The notes under the pieces: generated by a model
What the model was told of the DNA's origin: nothing
Seen by the model: the letters and a program-made list of their open reading frames with translations, nothing else
Databases searched by the model: none
Part shown: piece after piece, positions 1 to 9,713 of the stretch
How positions within the stretch are numbered: position 1 is the first letter of the stretch
Layout of the letters: each line of letters opens with the position of its first letter
NCBI GenBank assembly: GCA_947457615.1
Contig: CANGWK010000012.1
Location: 1-64,000 of the forward strand
Length of the DNA stretch: 64,000 nucleotides
Source: Flavobacteriaceae bacterium
Lineage (GTDB): Bacteria > Bacteroidota > Bacteroidia > Flavobacteriales > Flavobacteriaceae
Direction of reading: 5' to 3'
Position numbers and translations under genes: made by a program

Positions 1-1
1 A

Positions 2-838
2 GTAACTACAGTTACAGCAATCCCTACAGCAAGTGTAGTTATTGCCTCAAGTGATTCAGACAATAGTATATGTGCTGAAAGCACCGTTATCTTTACAGCT
101 ACTCCGTCAAATGGAGGAGATGAACCAACCTACCAATGGAAGAAAAACGGAGAGAATGTTGAAGGAGCAACTAGTGCAACTTATGAAACTAGTACACTAT
201 CAGATTTAGATTCAGTAACAGTAGTAATGACATCTAATGCTACATGTGTTAGTTCAACCCCAGTTACTTCAAATGCTGTAGTAACTACAGTTACAGCAAT
301 CCCTACAGCAAGTGTAGTTATTGCTTCTAGCGATTCTGATAATAGTATATGTACTGGAACAAGCGTAACCTATACTGCTACTCCATCAAATGGAGGAGCA
401 GCACCAACCTACCAATGGAAGAAAAACGGAGAGAATGTTGAAGGAGCAACTAGTGCAACTTATGAAACTAGTACACTATCAGATTCTGATTCAGTAACAG
501 TAGTAATGACATCTAATGCTGCATGTGTTAGCGCAACCCCAGTTACTTCAAATGCTATAGTAACTGAAGTAAATCAAATCTTTTCTGCAAGTGTAGTTAT
601 TGCTTCAAGTGCTTCTGATAATACAATATGTTCAGGAACAAGTATAACTTTTACAGCTACTCCAACAAATGGCGGAGATGCACCTGTAAACCAATGGAAA
701 ATAAATGGAACTGATGTTGATGGCGCAACTGAAGCTACTTTTACTCCTTCAAACATAACTAATGGTCAAATTGTTTCAGTTGTTATGACTTCAAGCGAAA
801 CAAGTTCCTGCTTGACTAGTCCTACTGCAACATCAAAT
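2..838 (+). repeat. 279-bp tandem repeats within the Ig-like gene
   Basis: Units start at bases 2, 281 and 560 (GTAACTACAG, GTAACTACAG, GTAACTGAAG), an exact 279-bp (93-codon) period. The first two are nearly identical at the DNA level; the third is clearly diverged. More copies may lie upstream of the window. The DNA-level identity indicates recent duplication or gene conversion. Confidence 0.9.
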
Positions 839-3800
839 AGTGAAACAGTTATTGTTAAGCCAATACTTGCGATAGTAACGCAACCAGTACCTACAAATAT
901 TTGTATTTCATCTGGTACAGCAACTATCTCTGTTATTGCAAGTGGAGCTTCTACTTCTGGATTGTCTTACCAGTGGGAAGTAAAAACAAGTGCAGACGAT
1001 GCAACATGGAACGCAATTACCGATGATTCTGTTTATAATAATTCAAATACCGCGAATTTAGCAATTACAAATGAAGAAGGTTCATTAGTTTTGAATGGAA
1101 ATTCATATAGAGTAATTATTACTGATTTAATTGAAGTTGCGTGCGTTCAAACTGTTACTTCAGAAGAAGTTGCTTTAACAGTTAATACTTTACCAGTATC
1201 AGGATATATTTATGGTAAATATGGTGAAATTTGCACTAATTCAACCAAAGAACTTTATTTAGTTGGAGGAAATGGTTCAATTCAATGGAAAGAATCTTTA
1301 GACAATATTACTTATACACCAATAGACGGCGCTAACCTTGCATTATATTCAACACTGTATTCAGTCAGTAAGTATATTAAAGTAGAACGAACAAGTGGCG
1401 CTTGTTCTTCTGTAACTACAAGTTCATTTTTAGTCGGTGTTAGTGATACAACTGTTGCAGGAACAATTTCTGGTGGTAATATTACGGGCTGTTCGGGCGA
1501 AGTATTTTCTCTAACTATAAATAATTCTTCTGGAGTTGTTGAATGGGAAAAAGCTTTAGTAACTAATCAAGTTACAGGGAATTATTTGTCAATGAATAAT
1601 TTTAAAAAGACAGTTTCTTTTTCTATAAGTGCGGCAAACCAAACTGTTTGGAGTTATAGAGCAAAAGTAACCGTTGGTGATTGTTCTACAATAGAATATA
1701 CAGAACCTGTAACAATTACTATTTTAAAATCAGTAGTTGGATCAATCGCTGGAGCTGGAACTATATGTTCAGGAGATTCAAAATTATTAACATTAGCAAC
1801 TTCTAGTGGAACTGTACAATGGCAGATTTTGGTAGGTGAAGATTTCATTGACATTGATCAAGCAATTGGAAATAGTTATTCTGCCCATCCAATTACAGAT
1901 ACCTATTACAGAGTAAAAGTCACTAACAGTAGTTGTTCGCCTGTATATAGCAAAGCTGTAAAAATAACTGTTAATTCTCAAGTTAATGCAGGGACTATTA
2001 CTGAAGGTAATTTCTCAGTTTGTTCAGGAGTAACCTCATCCTTACATTTACAAGACAATACTAACAACAACATTACTTGGTATAAATCAGTTAATGGATC
2101 TGTTACAAGTCCAGTTTGGTCAAAAATTTCAAACACAACTGCATTAACACTAATTACGGATGGAGGAACTACTTTAAATACTGGTAATTTGACAGTTTCT
2201 ACATGGTATAAAGCAATCATTATTAATGGATTGTGTAATGCAACTACTCCAATAATAAAAGTTACAGTTACACCTATTGCTAAAGCTGGTACTATTTCTA
2301 CAAATACTACTTCAGTATGTTTAGGAAATGATATTACTTTTATTTTAAGTGATAATGTAGGTTCCATTCAATGGCAGTCTGCGCCAACCGCGGCAGGAAC
2401 TTTTTCTGATATTGAAGGAGCAAACGCTTCTATATATACTTTATCAAATGCAGTTGCAACGTCGAATAAAAGCTATAAAGCTATTGTAACTAGTTCAAAC
2501 GAAAATAGTGTTTGTTCAACGGCATCAGTGGTTAAGACAATAGTTATTAATCCATTGTCAGTCGGAGGAAATGTTACAGGTGGAGGAACAACTTGTTCAG
2601 GTGGCTCGAGTACTTTAAAAATAGCAGGATATGTAGGGACCATTCACTGGGAATATTCCACAACGGGTGAGGATAATAGTTATCTTCCTGCTCCTGTAGG
2701 AATAGACACAGCAGCATCCACTTTTACTTCTAATTCATTGAATAGATCTGGCAGTTCTTATTTGATAAAAAATATTATGGGTACAACTTATTTTAGAGCC
2801 AGACTTACTAGTGGTGTTTGTGATGTTTCTTATTCTAATGCGGTTCATTATACTATAGGTGAAGCTACAATAGGAGAATTAACGACTGCATCTTCTACAG
2901 TTTGTACTAAAACAGGAACTACACTTACTTTAGGAGACTCAACAGGAACTGTTGCTTGGTATAAATCTACAAATTATGTAAATGCAACTTCTGCAGCAGC
3001 AGTTTGGACATTAGTTCCAGCCACTGCAACTATAACAAGTACATCATTAGCCACAGGAAATTTAACATATGCAGCTGCTACACCAACAACATGGTATAAA
3101 GCAGTAGTTATTAGCGGTTCTTGTACTGCAACTTCAAACGTTGTTTCGGTAACCGTGAGTCCAGCAGCAGTAGCTAAAGCTATTACTGCAAGTCCAGCAA
3201 CAATTTGTGCTGGATCAAGTACAAATTTATCTTTAGCTACAACATCAGTTGGAAGTATTCAATGGCAAAAATCAACTACTTCAGCATTAGAAGGATTTAA
3301 TAATGTGGGTGATATTATTGCAGCTACAACAGCTACAAACGGAGTTGTGACTATGCCAACAGGATCTTTAACACAAGATACTTGGTATAGAATTGAATTC
3401 ACCAATGGAGCATGTTCTGTAAATTCAGCAGCAGTTAAAGTTACTACAGGTGAAGCATCAATAGGAGAATTAACAACTGCTGCAGCTACAGTTTGTACTG
3501 CAAACGGAACTAATCTTACATTAGGAACTTCAACAGGAACTATTTCTTGGTATAAATCTACAAATTATGTAAATGCAACTGGAGTAGGAACATGGACATT
3601 AGTGACATCATCAGCCACTGCAACTGTAACAAATACATCTTTAGCTACAGGAAATTTAACTTATTCAGCAACTAAACCAACGACATGGTATAAAGCTGTA
3701 GCTACGAGCGGTTCTTGTATTTTCACTTCTAACGTTGTTTCGGTTACAGTTAGTCCTGCTGCCTTTGCTACAAAGGTTAGTGGTAATTCAGGAGCCACTA

Positions 3801-4351
3801 CTTTTGCAACAGCTGTATGTAATGGTGCTAAAACGTTATTATTAGCTACAGGATATAAAGGTTCAATACAATGGCAATATAGCAACGGAGGAACTAGTAC
3901 TACAGCAGTTACAAATTCAAGTATAGTTACTTGGAACGATATTAATGATGCTACAGATTTTTCTTATATTGCAACTAGCACTACAGCTGAAAACGTTTGG
4001 TTTCGTGTTAAATTAACAAGTAGTCCATGTACTGCATCAGTATATAGTACACCAGTAAATGTTTGGTTTAAAACTTGTACTACTAAAATTAATGATTTTA
4101 CTACAGAGTTTAAAGCTATAGCTTATCCAAATCCTTTTTCTGAGAACTTCAAAATTGATGTTAAAACTAATAGTGAAGAAGCATTACAAGTAAAAGTATA
4201 CGATATGCTTGGCAAATTGGTTGAAAACAGAATAGTTCAACCTATAGAAGTTGATGGATTAGAAATAGGGACAAATTATTCATCAGGGGTTTATAATGTT
4301 ATTGTAAGCCAAGGAGATGAAGTAAAATCTTTAAGAGTGATTAAGAGATAA
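2..4351 (+). CDS. Giant Ig-like repeat surface protein with T9SS sorting domain, 5' end outside window
   Basis: The reading frame is open from base 2 with no start, so the gene begins upstream of the window; about 1,449 codons are visible. The protein is a string of Ig-like modules of about 75-95 residues, each with an early Cys (SICTGTS type), a YQW/IQW tryptophan and a second Cys near the end. The last 80 residues, from YPNPFSENF through VYDMLGKL to YNVIVSQG and a basic end (RVIKR), match a type IX secretion sorting domain, closest in memory to type C. It is therefore probably exported through T9SS and attached to the cell surface or released. Such proteins serve as adhesins or motility-associated surface proteins; the specific role is not shown. 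A terminator follows about 60 bp after the stop. Confidence 0.9.
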   Translation, partial: VTTVTAIPTASVVIASSDSDNSICAESTVIFTATPSNGGDEPTYQWKKNGENVEGATSATYETSTLSDLDSVTVVMTSNATCVSSTPVTSNAVVTTVTAIPTASVVIASSDSDNSICTGTSVTYTATPSNGGAAPTYQWKKNGENVEGATSATYETSTLSDSDSVTVVMTSNAACVSATPVTSNAIVTEVNQIFSASVVIASSASDNTICSGTSITFTATPTNGGDAPVNQWKINGTDVDGATEATFTPSNITNGQIVSVVMTSSETSSCLTSPTATSNSETVIVKPILAIVTQPVPTNICISSGTATISVIASGASTSGLSYQWEVKTSADDATWNAITDDSVYNNSNTANLAITNEEGSLVLNGNSYRVIITDLIEVACVQTVTSEEVALTVNTLPVSGYIYGKYGEICTNSTKELYLVGGNGSIQWKESLDNITYTPIDGANLALYSTLYSVSKYIKVERTSGACSSVTTSSFLVGVSDTTVAGTISGGNITGCSGEVFSLTINNSSGVVEWEKALVTNQVTGNYLSMNNFKKTVSFSISAANQTVWSYRAKVTVGDCSTIEYTEPVTITILKSVVGSIAGAGTICSGDSKLLTLATSSGTVQWQILVGEDFIDIDQAIGNSYSAHPITDTYYRVKVTNSSCSPVYSKAVKITVNSQVNAGTITEGNFSVCSGVTSSLHLQDNTNNNITWYKSVNGSVTSPVWSKISNTTALTLITDGGTTLNTGNLTVSTWYKAIIINGLCNATTPIIKVTVTPIAKAGTISTNTTSVCLGNDITFILSDNVGSIQWQSAPTAAGTFSDIEGANASIYTLSNAVATSNKSYKAIVTSSNENSVCSTASVVKTIVINPLSVGGNVTGGGTTCSGGSSTLKIAGYVGTIHWEYSTTGEDNSYLPAPVGIDTAASTFTSNSLNRSGSSYLIKNIMGTTYFRARLTSGVCDVSYSNAVHYTIGEATIGELTTASSTVCTKTGTTLTLGDSTGTVAWYKSTNYVNATSAAAVWTLVPATATITSTSLATGNLTYAAATPTTWYKAVVISGSCTATSNVVSVTVSPAAVAKAITASPATICAGSSTNLSLATTSVGSIQWQKSTTSALEGFNNVGDIIAATTATNGVVTMPTGSLTQDTWYRIEFTNGACSVNSAAVKVTTGEASIGELTTAAATVCTANGTNLTLGTSTGTISWYKSTNYVNATGVGTWTLVTSSATATVTNTSLATGNLTYSATKPTTWYKAVATSGSCIFTSNVVSVTVSPAAFATKVSGNSGATTFATAVCNGAKTLLLATGYKGSIQWQYSNGGTSTTAVTNSSIVTWNDINDATDFSYIATSTTAENVWFRVKLTSSPCTASVYSTPVNVWFKTCTTKINDFTTEFKAIAYPNPFSENFKIDVKTNSEEALQVKVYDMLGKLVENRIVQPIEVDGLEIGTNYSSGVYNVIVSQGDEVKSLRVIKR

Positions 4352-4405
4352 TTATTAAATAATAATCCCTAAAACTTATATAGATTATTTGTAAAAGATT
4401 ATATA

Positions 4406-4450
4406 AATAAAACAGTATCAAAAACTTTTTTGGTGCTGTTTTATTTTTTT
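4406..4450 (+). terminator. Intrinsic terminator after the Ig-like gene
   Basis: ATAAAACAG (4407-4415) pairs with CTGTTTTAT (4436-4444), with further pairing inside, followed by a T-run. It lies about 55 bp past the stop codon. Confidence 0.7.
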
Positions 4451-4596
4451 TATTAGTTGTCAATAATAGTTTGTATTGCTTATAGAAATTTTGCTGCAAT
4501 CATATCCCCTTAGAAGAGAGAGATAAAATATTTCACAATCTTTTGCTTTCTATATTTCCTCTGGAACAAAATAAAATGATTATTAGGATATTAAGT

Positions 4597-4626
4597 AAAA
4601 AAAAGAGACTCTAATTAAAGAATCTC
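4597..4626 (-). terminator. Intrinsic terminator of gpmI
   Basis: On the minus strand GAGATTCT pairs with AGAGTCTC (one G-U pair) and is followed by eight T residues (A-run at 4597-4604 on the plus strand). It lies 25 bp past the gpmI stop. Confidence 0.8.
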
Positions 4627-4650
4627 ATTTTTTTTAATTTAGTGAGGATA

Positions 4651-6168
4651 TTACAACAAAGAATGTCTTGTCATTGCTTCTGGTTTTGGAACTCCCATTA
4701 ATTCTAAAATAGTTGGAGCAATATCACCAAGTACACCATCGTGAATAGTTTTCAATTCTTTATCTATTAAAATAATTGGTACAGGGTTTGTAGTATGGGC
4801 CGTATTTGGTGATCCATCTGGGTTAATCATCGTTTCGCAATTTCCGTGGTCAGCAATGATTATTGTGGTGTAATTGTTTTCTATTGCTGCTTCCACAACA
4901 TTTTTTACACAAGTATCTACCGTTTCACATGCTTTTATTGCAGCAGCCATTACGCCGGTATGTCCCACCATATCGCCATTGGCAAAATTAAGACATACAA
5001 AATCTACTTCGCCTTTTTTAAGTTCGGGAACTAAAGCATCTTTCAGTTCAAAGGCACTCATTTCGGGTTGTAAATCGTAGGTGGCTACTTTTGGAGAATT
5101 GCGTAAAATTCGGTTTTCTCCTACAAATGGTATCTCTCTTCCTCCAGAAAAGAAAAAAGTAACGTGTGGGTATTTTTCGGTTTCGGCAATACGAATTTGA
5201 GTTTTCCCAGCTTTTTCTAAAATCTCACCTAGTGTTTCGGTAAGGTTATCTTTATCATAAATTACATGAACGTTATGGTACGTATCATCATAATTAGTCA
5301 TGGTAACATAATACAAATTCATTTTGTGCATGTTGAACTCGTGAAGGTCTTTTTGCGAAAGTACTTCAGTCAATTCACGTCCTCTATCGGTTCGGAAATT
5401 AAAGAAAATTACTACATCTCCTTCTTCTATTTTTGCAAATGGAACGCCAATGGCGTCCACCATAACAATAGGCTGCAAAAATTCATCGGTTACATTTTCG
5501 GAATAACTTTTTAGGATGCTTTCTACGGCATTTGTAGAAGGAGTCCCTTCATTTTCTACTAATACATTGTATGCAAGTTTAACTCTTTCCCAACGTTTAT
5601 CACGATCCATAGCATAATAACGACCAATTATGGTAGCAATTTTAGCGTTGGAATCTTTCATGTGATTTTCTAAATTAGCAATATCTGTGGCCGCCGATTT
5701 AGGATCTACATCGCGTCCATCTGTAAAGGCATGCACAAATACTTTTTGCAAGCCAAAGTCTTTCGCGGCATCCAATAATCCGTACAGATGGGAAGTATGA
5801 GAGTGCACTCCACCATTAGAAACTAATCCTAAAAAATGAACTTTTTTATTGTGGTCTTTGGCATATTGAAAAGCATCTAAAAGCGGTTTTTCTTGGTTCA
5901 TAGTTTTATTTTGAACCGCCAAATTTATCTTAGCCAAATCTTGGTACACAATTCTTCCAGCACCCAAATTCATGTGTCCAACTTCTGAATTTCCCATTTG
6001 TCCTTCGGGTAAACCAACATTTAAACCGTCGGTTCTAAGCTGGGCGCTAGGATATTTGGTATATAAACTATTTATAAAAGGAATATTGGCATTATCAATA
6101 GCAGACACTTTTGGATCAGGCGATTTACCCCAACCGTCTAGAATCATCAAAATTACTTTCTTATTCAT
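4651..6168 (-). CDS. gpmI: 2,3-bisphosphoglycerate-independent phosphoglycerate mutase
   Basis: Interconverts 3- and 2-phosphoglycerate in cytosolic glycolysis and gluconeogenesis using two Mn ions and a phosphoserine. The 505-residue protein has the family's usual length. Visible motifs are the N-terminal LMILDGWGK metal site, GNSEVGH with the catalytic Ser near residue 61, HAFTDGRDVDP, and the C-terminal IADHGNCE and AHTTNPVP metal ligands. The reading frame continues 16 codons upstream to 6216, but a good Bacteroidota promoter lies at 6185-6218, so that start would sit at or upstream of the promoter. The ATG at 6168 (MNKKVILM) is therefore chosen. It stands alone with its own promoter and terminator. 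Confidence 0.96.
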   Translation of the reverse strand: MNKKVILMILDGWGKSPDPKVSAIDNANIPFINSLYTKYPSAQLRTDGLNVGLPEGQMGNSEVGHMNLGAGRIVYQDLAKINLAVQNKTMNQEKPLLDAFQYAKDHNKKVHFLGLVSNGGVHSHTSHLYGLLDAAKDFGLQKVFVHAFTDGRDVDPKSAATDIANLENHMKDSNAKIATIIGRYYAMDRDKRWERVKLAYNVLVENEGTPSTNAVESILKSYSENVTDEFLQPIVMVDAIGVPFAKIEEGDVVIFFNFRTDRGRELTEVLSQKDLHEFNMHKMNLYYVTMTNYDDTYHNVHVIYDKDNLTETLGEILEKAGKTQIRIAETEKYPHVTFFFSGGREIPFVGENRILRNSPKVATYDLQPEMSAFELKDALVPELKKGEVDFVCLNFANGDMVGHTGVMAAAIKACETVDTCVKNVVEAAIENNYTTIIIADHGNCETMINPDGSPNTAHTTNPVPIILIDKELKTIHDGVLGDIAPTILELMGVPKPEAMTRHSLL

Positions 6169-6184
6169 GATATATAAATTTTCA

Positions 6185-6218
6185 CAAAGGTAATCATTTG
6201 CAAAAGCGCAATTCAAAA
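6185..6218 (-). promoter_or_regulatory. Bacteroidota-type promoter of gpmI
   Basis: The minus strand carries TTTTG (6214-6218), 21 bp, then TACCTTTG (6185-6192), matching the TTTG/TAnnTTTG consensus. The -7 element ends about 16 bp upstream of the ATG, so the leader is very short. Confidence 0.75.
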
Positions 6219-6284
6219 GAAGAGTCTAATTTTAATCAAAAAAAACTAAAACATTGTAGTTATATAAACCTATTCACAAAGACA

Positions 6285-8717
6285 TTAGTTAGGAAACCAG
6301 TGTTTTGCACTGTTGTAATCTATAAAATATCGAATACTAATGGACAGCACATTATTCAGGTTTTCGGGGCGAAATACATTCTTAAAATTTTGTGCGTAAT
6401 TTTGACTAAAATCTGCATCAGGATGATAAGAAGAACTATTTCGATACAAAACTGAAATTTGACTTCCCGGTGCAAACCACCACGAATACGATAAATCGAG
6501 ATTCCAGGAGTTATAATAGCGGTCTTGGTTTGTAATATAGTTCGTATTATCGGTCAAGTTGCCATTATCTTGGAGGCTCATAAATTTATTGTTAATAGCA
6601 TAACTCCAATAATGACGCACAGATAAATTAATGTTCATGACATTATTGATAGAGTATTTTCCTTGTAAAGTGTTGCTATAAGTAGTTCGGTTTCTTCTAG
6701 CAAAAATAGTGTTACTGTTATTGTCAAATGCTACCCAACCTACATTGTTGTTCTGGTATCCATAGGAAAATGAATAATTTAAAGAAAATTTATCACTAAA
6801 ACGGTATCTTGGTGTAACCGAAACGTTAAAATTATACCGTTCTTTTTCATTAATAATAGCAAATGACGGATTGAAATCGAGTGCGAATTTTCTGTTGTAA
6901 TTGGTTGAAAGATAAAACCACGGATTAACAAATTCTCTCTGCTGGACGTATTTCATTTCAAAATCGGATCTAGGCTCGTAAAAATCGTATATTTTCATTG
7001 GTCTAAAATTAAAGCCGCATCCGTAATAATCATTTTTCTTATTGGTAGTATTAATATTTAGAGAAAAATTAGCACTTTGTAGGCGGTCCGTTCGATTATC
7101 AAATTCTAGGTATTCGTTCATTTCAAGATTAAAACTATTAAATCGTTTGGTTGGATTTAATATTCGGTAGCTTTGGTTGGTATATAAATTATAGTAATGG
7201 GTTTGGTAATTAATGCCCAAATCATTCGGGTCAAAATCTTTCGAATAATATTCAGATCCTATTGAATATCTATATTTGCCACTAGTTTCAGCTAAATTGA
7301 TAGACATTTTATGTCCTTTTTTATTTTCTGAAGCGCCAAAGTCATTTATATAACTGTATTTGTAATCTCCCGAAATATTGAAGGTGTTTTTTTTAGTATT
7401 CAAATCGAAAACCAAGGCAGAAACATTAGCATCCCTAAACTTGCCATCTCGAGTTACATTAGTATTTACAAAAGAAAAAGAGGAGTTTTTTCTAAAACGT
7501 TGGTTCAAAACTAAAACATTATAATTAGCTAAAGGTTCTACTAATTCTATTCGTTCTGCACCAGTAACTGTATTTTTTATTTCGGCAAAAGTTTTATCAG
7601 TAACAGCATTTAACACTCCAATTCCCAATCCGCTTTTAGTTCTTCCTGAAATTTTCAATGCATTTAATAGGTTAACTGTTGCAGGATTTTTAGTAAAAAC
7701 TTCATCGGTGCCAAGATTAGCATTTGTGGATGGGCTGCCACCAATTCGTCGGGAATAAAAAATTCCACCTTTATTAAATAGGTCGGTTCCTTCGGTAAAA
7801 AAAGGTCGGTTTTCACCAAATTGTTGCTCAAACGGGCTTAAGTTTAAAACAACATTATCATAGACTGTTTGTCCAAAATCGGGAACTAGGATGGCATCCA
7901 AAGTAAAGGCATCATTAATGCCATATTTTATGTCTAATCCTCCTTTTAGTTTTCCTGTGGTTTGTAGCTTTGTACTATTTAAATAATAAGAGGAATACGG
8001 AATTAAAAACAATCGAGTGGGGGTTTCTATATCTTCAATGCCATCTAAAACTCCAGCTTGAACACTTTCATTATTGATTTTATTATCAATTAAATTCCAA
8101 CTGAATTGTTGTCGATCTCGACTTACATCTCTAAAAAAATTCAACCCCCAAGTTTGTATTTTATCTGAAGAAAAACGTAAAGCGGCATATGGAATTTTCA
8201 TTTCAACCACCCAACCATAATTAGTTATTTCTACATGACTATCCCAAATGGCATTCCAAGAATAATCTTCACCATTGTTGTTTGTATAAATACAATCTAG
8301 TTGAACTCCAGCTGCACTAACTATAAATCGAGATTCTTGTTGGCTGTCATTATACCCATTTAGATAAACAGCAAACATATCTGCAGTAGCCCAATTGTCT
8401 CTTGCGGTTAATTCTTTTCTGATTTTAGTTGGTTCGTTGTCGTATAAAACGGCTCCAATATAAATAGCATCGTTATCATAAAGTACTTTAACTTCCGTTT
8501 TACGCTCTTTTGACTCTGGCTTTCCGTTGTCGGGGTTAGTCATGGTGAAATTAGTTGCGATTTCTGAAGTTGCCCAAATTTCTTCATTCAGTTTGCCGTC
8601 TAAAGTTATTTTTTCTGTGCAAAATTTAGTATGCAAACTTTTCTTTGTGGTTTGTGAAAACCCCAAACAGCACATTAATAAAAGAAAAAGCAATAAAATG
8701 GACTGTAATTTCTGCAT
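6285..8717 (-). CDS. DUF5916 protein: CBM9-like domain plus outer-membrane barrel
   Basis: The 810-residue protein starts with a clear signal peptide (MQKLQSILLLFLLLMCCLGFSQ). Residues about 35-220 resemble the carbohydrate-binding family 9 fold seen at the start of DUF5916 proteins (LDGKLNEEIW, then VEMKIPYAALRF). The remaining part is rich in alternating aromatic and polar beta strands (YRFSDKFSLNYSFSYGY and similar) and ends in a strand, as expected for an outer-membrane beta-barrel. Family membership is fairly secure; the transported or bound substrate is unknown. It is transcribed toward gpmI and is divergent from the L,D-transpeptidase gene at 9012. No convincing promoter was identified. 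Confidence 0.85.
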   Translation of the reverse strand: MQKLQSILLLFLLLMCCLGFSQTTKKSLHTKFCTEKITLDGKLNEEIWATSEIATNFTMTNPDNGKPESKERKTEVKVLYDNDAIYIGAVLYDNEPTKIRKELTARDNWATADMFAVYLNGYNDSQQESRFIVSAAGVQLDCIYTNNNGEDYSWNAIWDSHVEITNYGWVVEMKIPYAALRFSSDKIQTWGLNFFRDVSRDRQQFSWNLIDNKINNESVQAGVLDGIEDIETPTRLFLIPYSSYYLNSTKLQTTGKLKGGLDIKYGINDAFTLDAILVPDFGQTVYDNVVLNLSPFEQQFGENRPFFTEGTDLFNKGGIFYSRRIGGSPSTNANLGTDEVFTKNPATVNLLNALKISGRTKSGLGIGVLNAVTDKTFAEIKNTVTGAERIELVEPLANYNVLVLNQRFRKNSSFSFVNTNVTRDGKFRDANVSALVFDLNTKKNTFNISGDYKYSYINDFGASENKKGHKMSINLAETSGKYRYSIGSEYYSKDFDPNDLGINYQTHYYNLYTNQSYRILNPTKRFNSFNLEMNEYLEFDNRTDRLQSANFSLNINTTNKKNDYYGCGFNFRPMKIYDFYEPRSDFEMKYVQQREFVNPWFYLSTNYNRKFALDFNPSFAIINEKERYNFNVSVTPRYRFSDKFSLNYSFSYGYQNNNVGWVAFDNNSNTIFARRNRTTYSNTLQGKYSINNVMNINLSVRHYWSYAINNKFMSLQDNGNLTDNTNYITNQDRYYNSWNLDLSYSWWFAPGSQISVLYRNSSSYHPDADFSQNYAQNFKNVFRPENLNNVLSISIRYFIDYNSAKHWFPN

Positions 8718-8944
8718 GTTTTGTATTTCAATTTGTAAATTTAAAATGTCCGTCAGTAAAATAGACTATAATATTTGTTAATTGTTACAATTTTTGAACT
8801 ATATCAAAGAAAATAATGTTTATAAGTAAATTTAATAAATAAAATAAACATAGATTTTATATCGGTGAACACCAAATAATATATTAAATAATAACACTTG
8901 GTCGAATTATTGATCGTTTAATCGTTAAATATAACACAATTAAC

Positions 8945-8975
8945 TTGATGTGCCCTAACTGAACTTTTACCTTTG
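8945..8975 (+). promoter_or_regulatory. Promoter of the L,D-transpeptidase gene at 9012
   Basis: TTG at 8945-8947, 20 bp, then TACCTTTG at 8968-8975, matching the Bacteroidota consensus; the ATG lies 36 bp downstream. The rest of the 294-bp divergent intergenic region (8718-9011) shows no other clear feature. Confidence 0.75.
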
Positions 8976-9011
8976 CAATAATTGAAAAATTAATTACATC
9001 AAATTAAATTT

Positions 9012-9713
9012 ATGAAACGAGCTACTTTTCTTTTAATTTTTGTGGGACTATTTTTTATTTCTCCGAAAATTAAGAAAGAAATTCATCCCAAAAATTATGC
9101 AGTCAATTCAGCTATAAATTCTAGGAAATTAGTTTCCACTTATAATGCTTTAAATGCTAATCATTTTCAGCTTCCGAATTTGGAAAGTTTCTCCGAGGCG
9201 TTAAATGGTTTTTATTTTTTTAAAGAAAAAGGGTTTTTCAAAAAGGATTTCCTAACTATTATTGATTTTAGTTTAAGTTCTAGAGTGAAACGATTGTGGA
9301 TTATAGATATGATTCAAAATAAAATTGTCCTCAATTCGTTGGTGGCCCATGGGAAAAATTCCGGGGAGGAATATGCTACTCAATTTTCTAATGCTAATGA
9401 ATCTAAAGAAAGCAGTCTTGGTTTTTATGCAACAGGGGAAATATACCAAGGAAAACACGGAACATCTTTAAAGCTTGATGGATTAGAAAAAGGGATCAAT
9501 GATAATGCACGAAAAAGAGCTATTGTAATTCATGGTGCAGATTATGTTTCAGAAAAATTTCTTAAAAATTACAGCCGACTTGGCAAAAGCTATGGTTGTC
9601 CAGCAGTACCAAATGATTTAAGTAAAAAAATTATAGAATTAATAAAAGAAAAATCGTGTATTTTTATTTATCATTCTTCTAGTGTTAGGGCAAGTACAAA
9701 ATTTTTATCTTAA
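9012..9713 (+). CDS. Murein L,D-transpeptidase catalytic-domain family protein (YkuD_2-like)
   Basis: The 233-residue protein has an N-terminal hydrophobic segment (signal peptide or anchor), then a catalytic region with AIVIHGADYVSEKF and SYGCPAVP. These give the His and Cys of an L,D-transpeptidase-like active site, close to the YkuD_2 family (PF13645). By family it should act on periplasmic peptidoglycan peptides; activity is not proven. Its 3' end overlaps that of the opposing L,D-transpeptidase lipoprotein gene by 9 bp. It has its own promoter. Confidence 0.85.
   Translation: MKRATFLLIFVGLFFISPKIKKEIHPKNYAVNSAINSRKLVSTYNALNANHFQLPNLESFSEALNGFYFFKEKGFFKKDFLTIIDFSLSSRVKRLWIIDMIQNKIVLNSLVAHGKNSGEEYATQFSNANESKESSLGFYATGEIYQGKHGTSLKLDGLEKGINDNARKRAIVIHGADYVSEKFLKNYSRLGKSYGCPAVPNDLSKKIIELIKEKSCIFIYHSSSVRASTKFLS

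Noticed and set aside
1978..2367. Minus-strand reading frames inside the Ig-like gene
   Set aside because: They are complementary shadows of a long repeat-rich gene, without signals or family similarity.
4846..6193. Plus-strand reading frames inside gpmI
   Set aside because: Shadows of a well-supported gene on the other strand.
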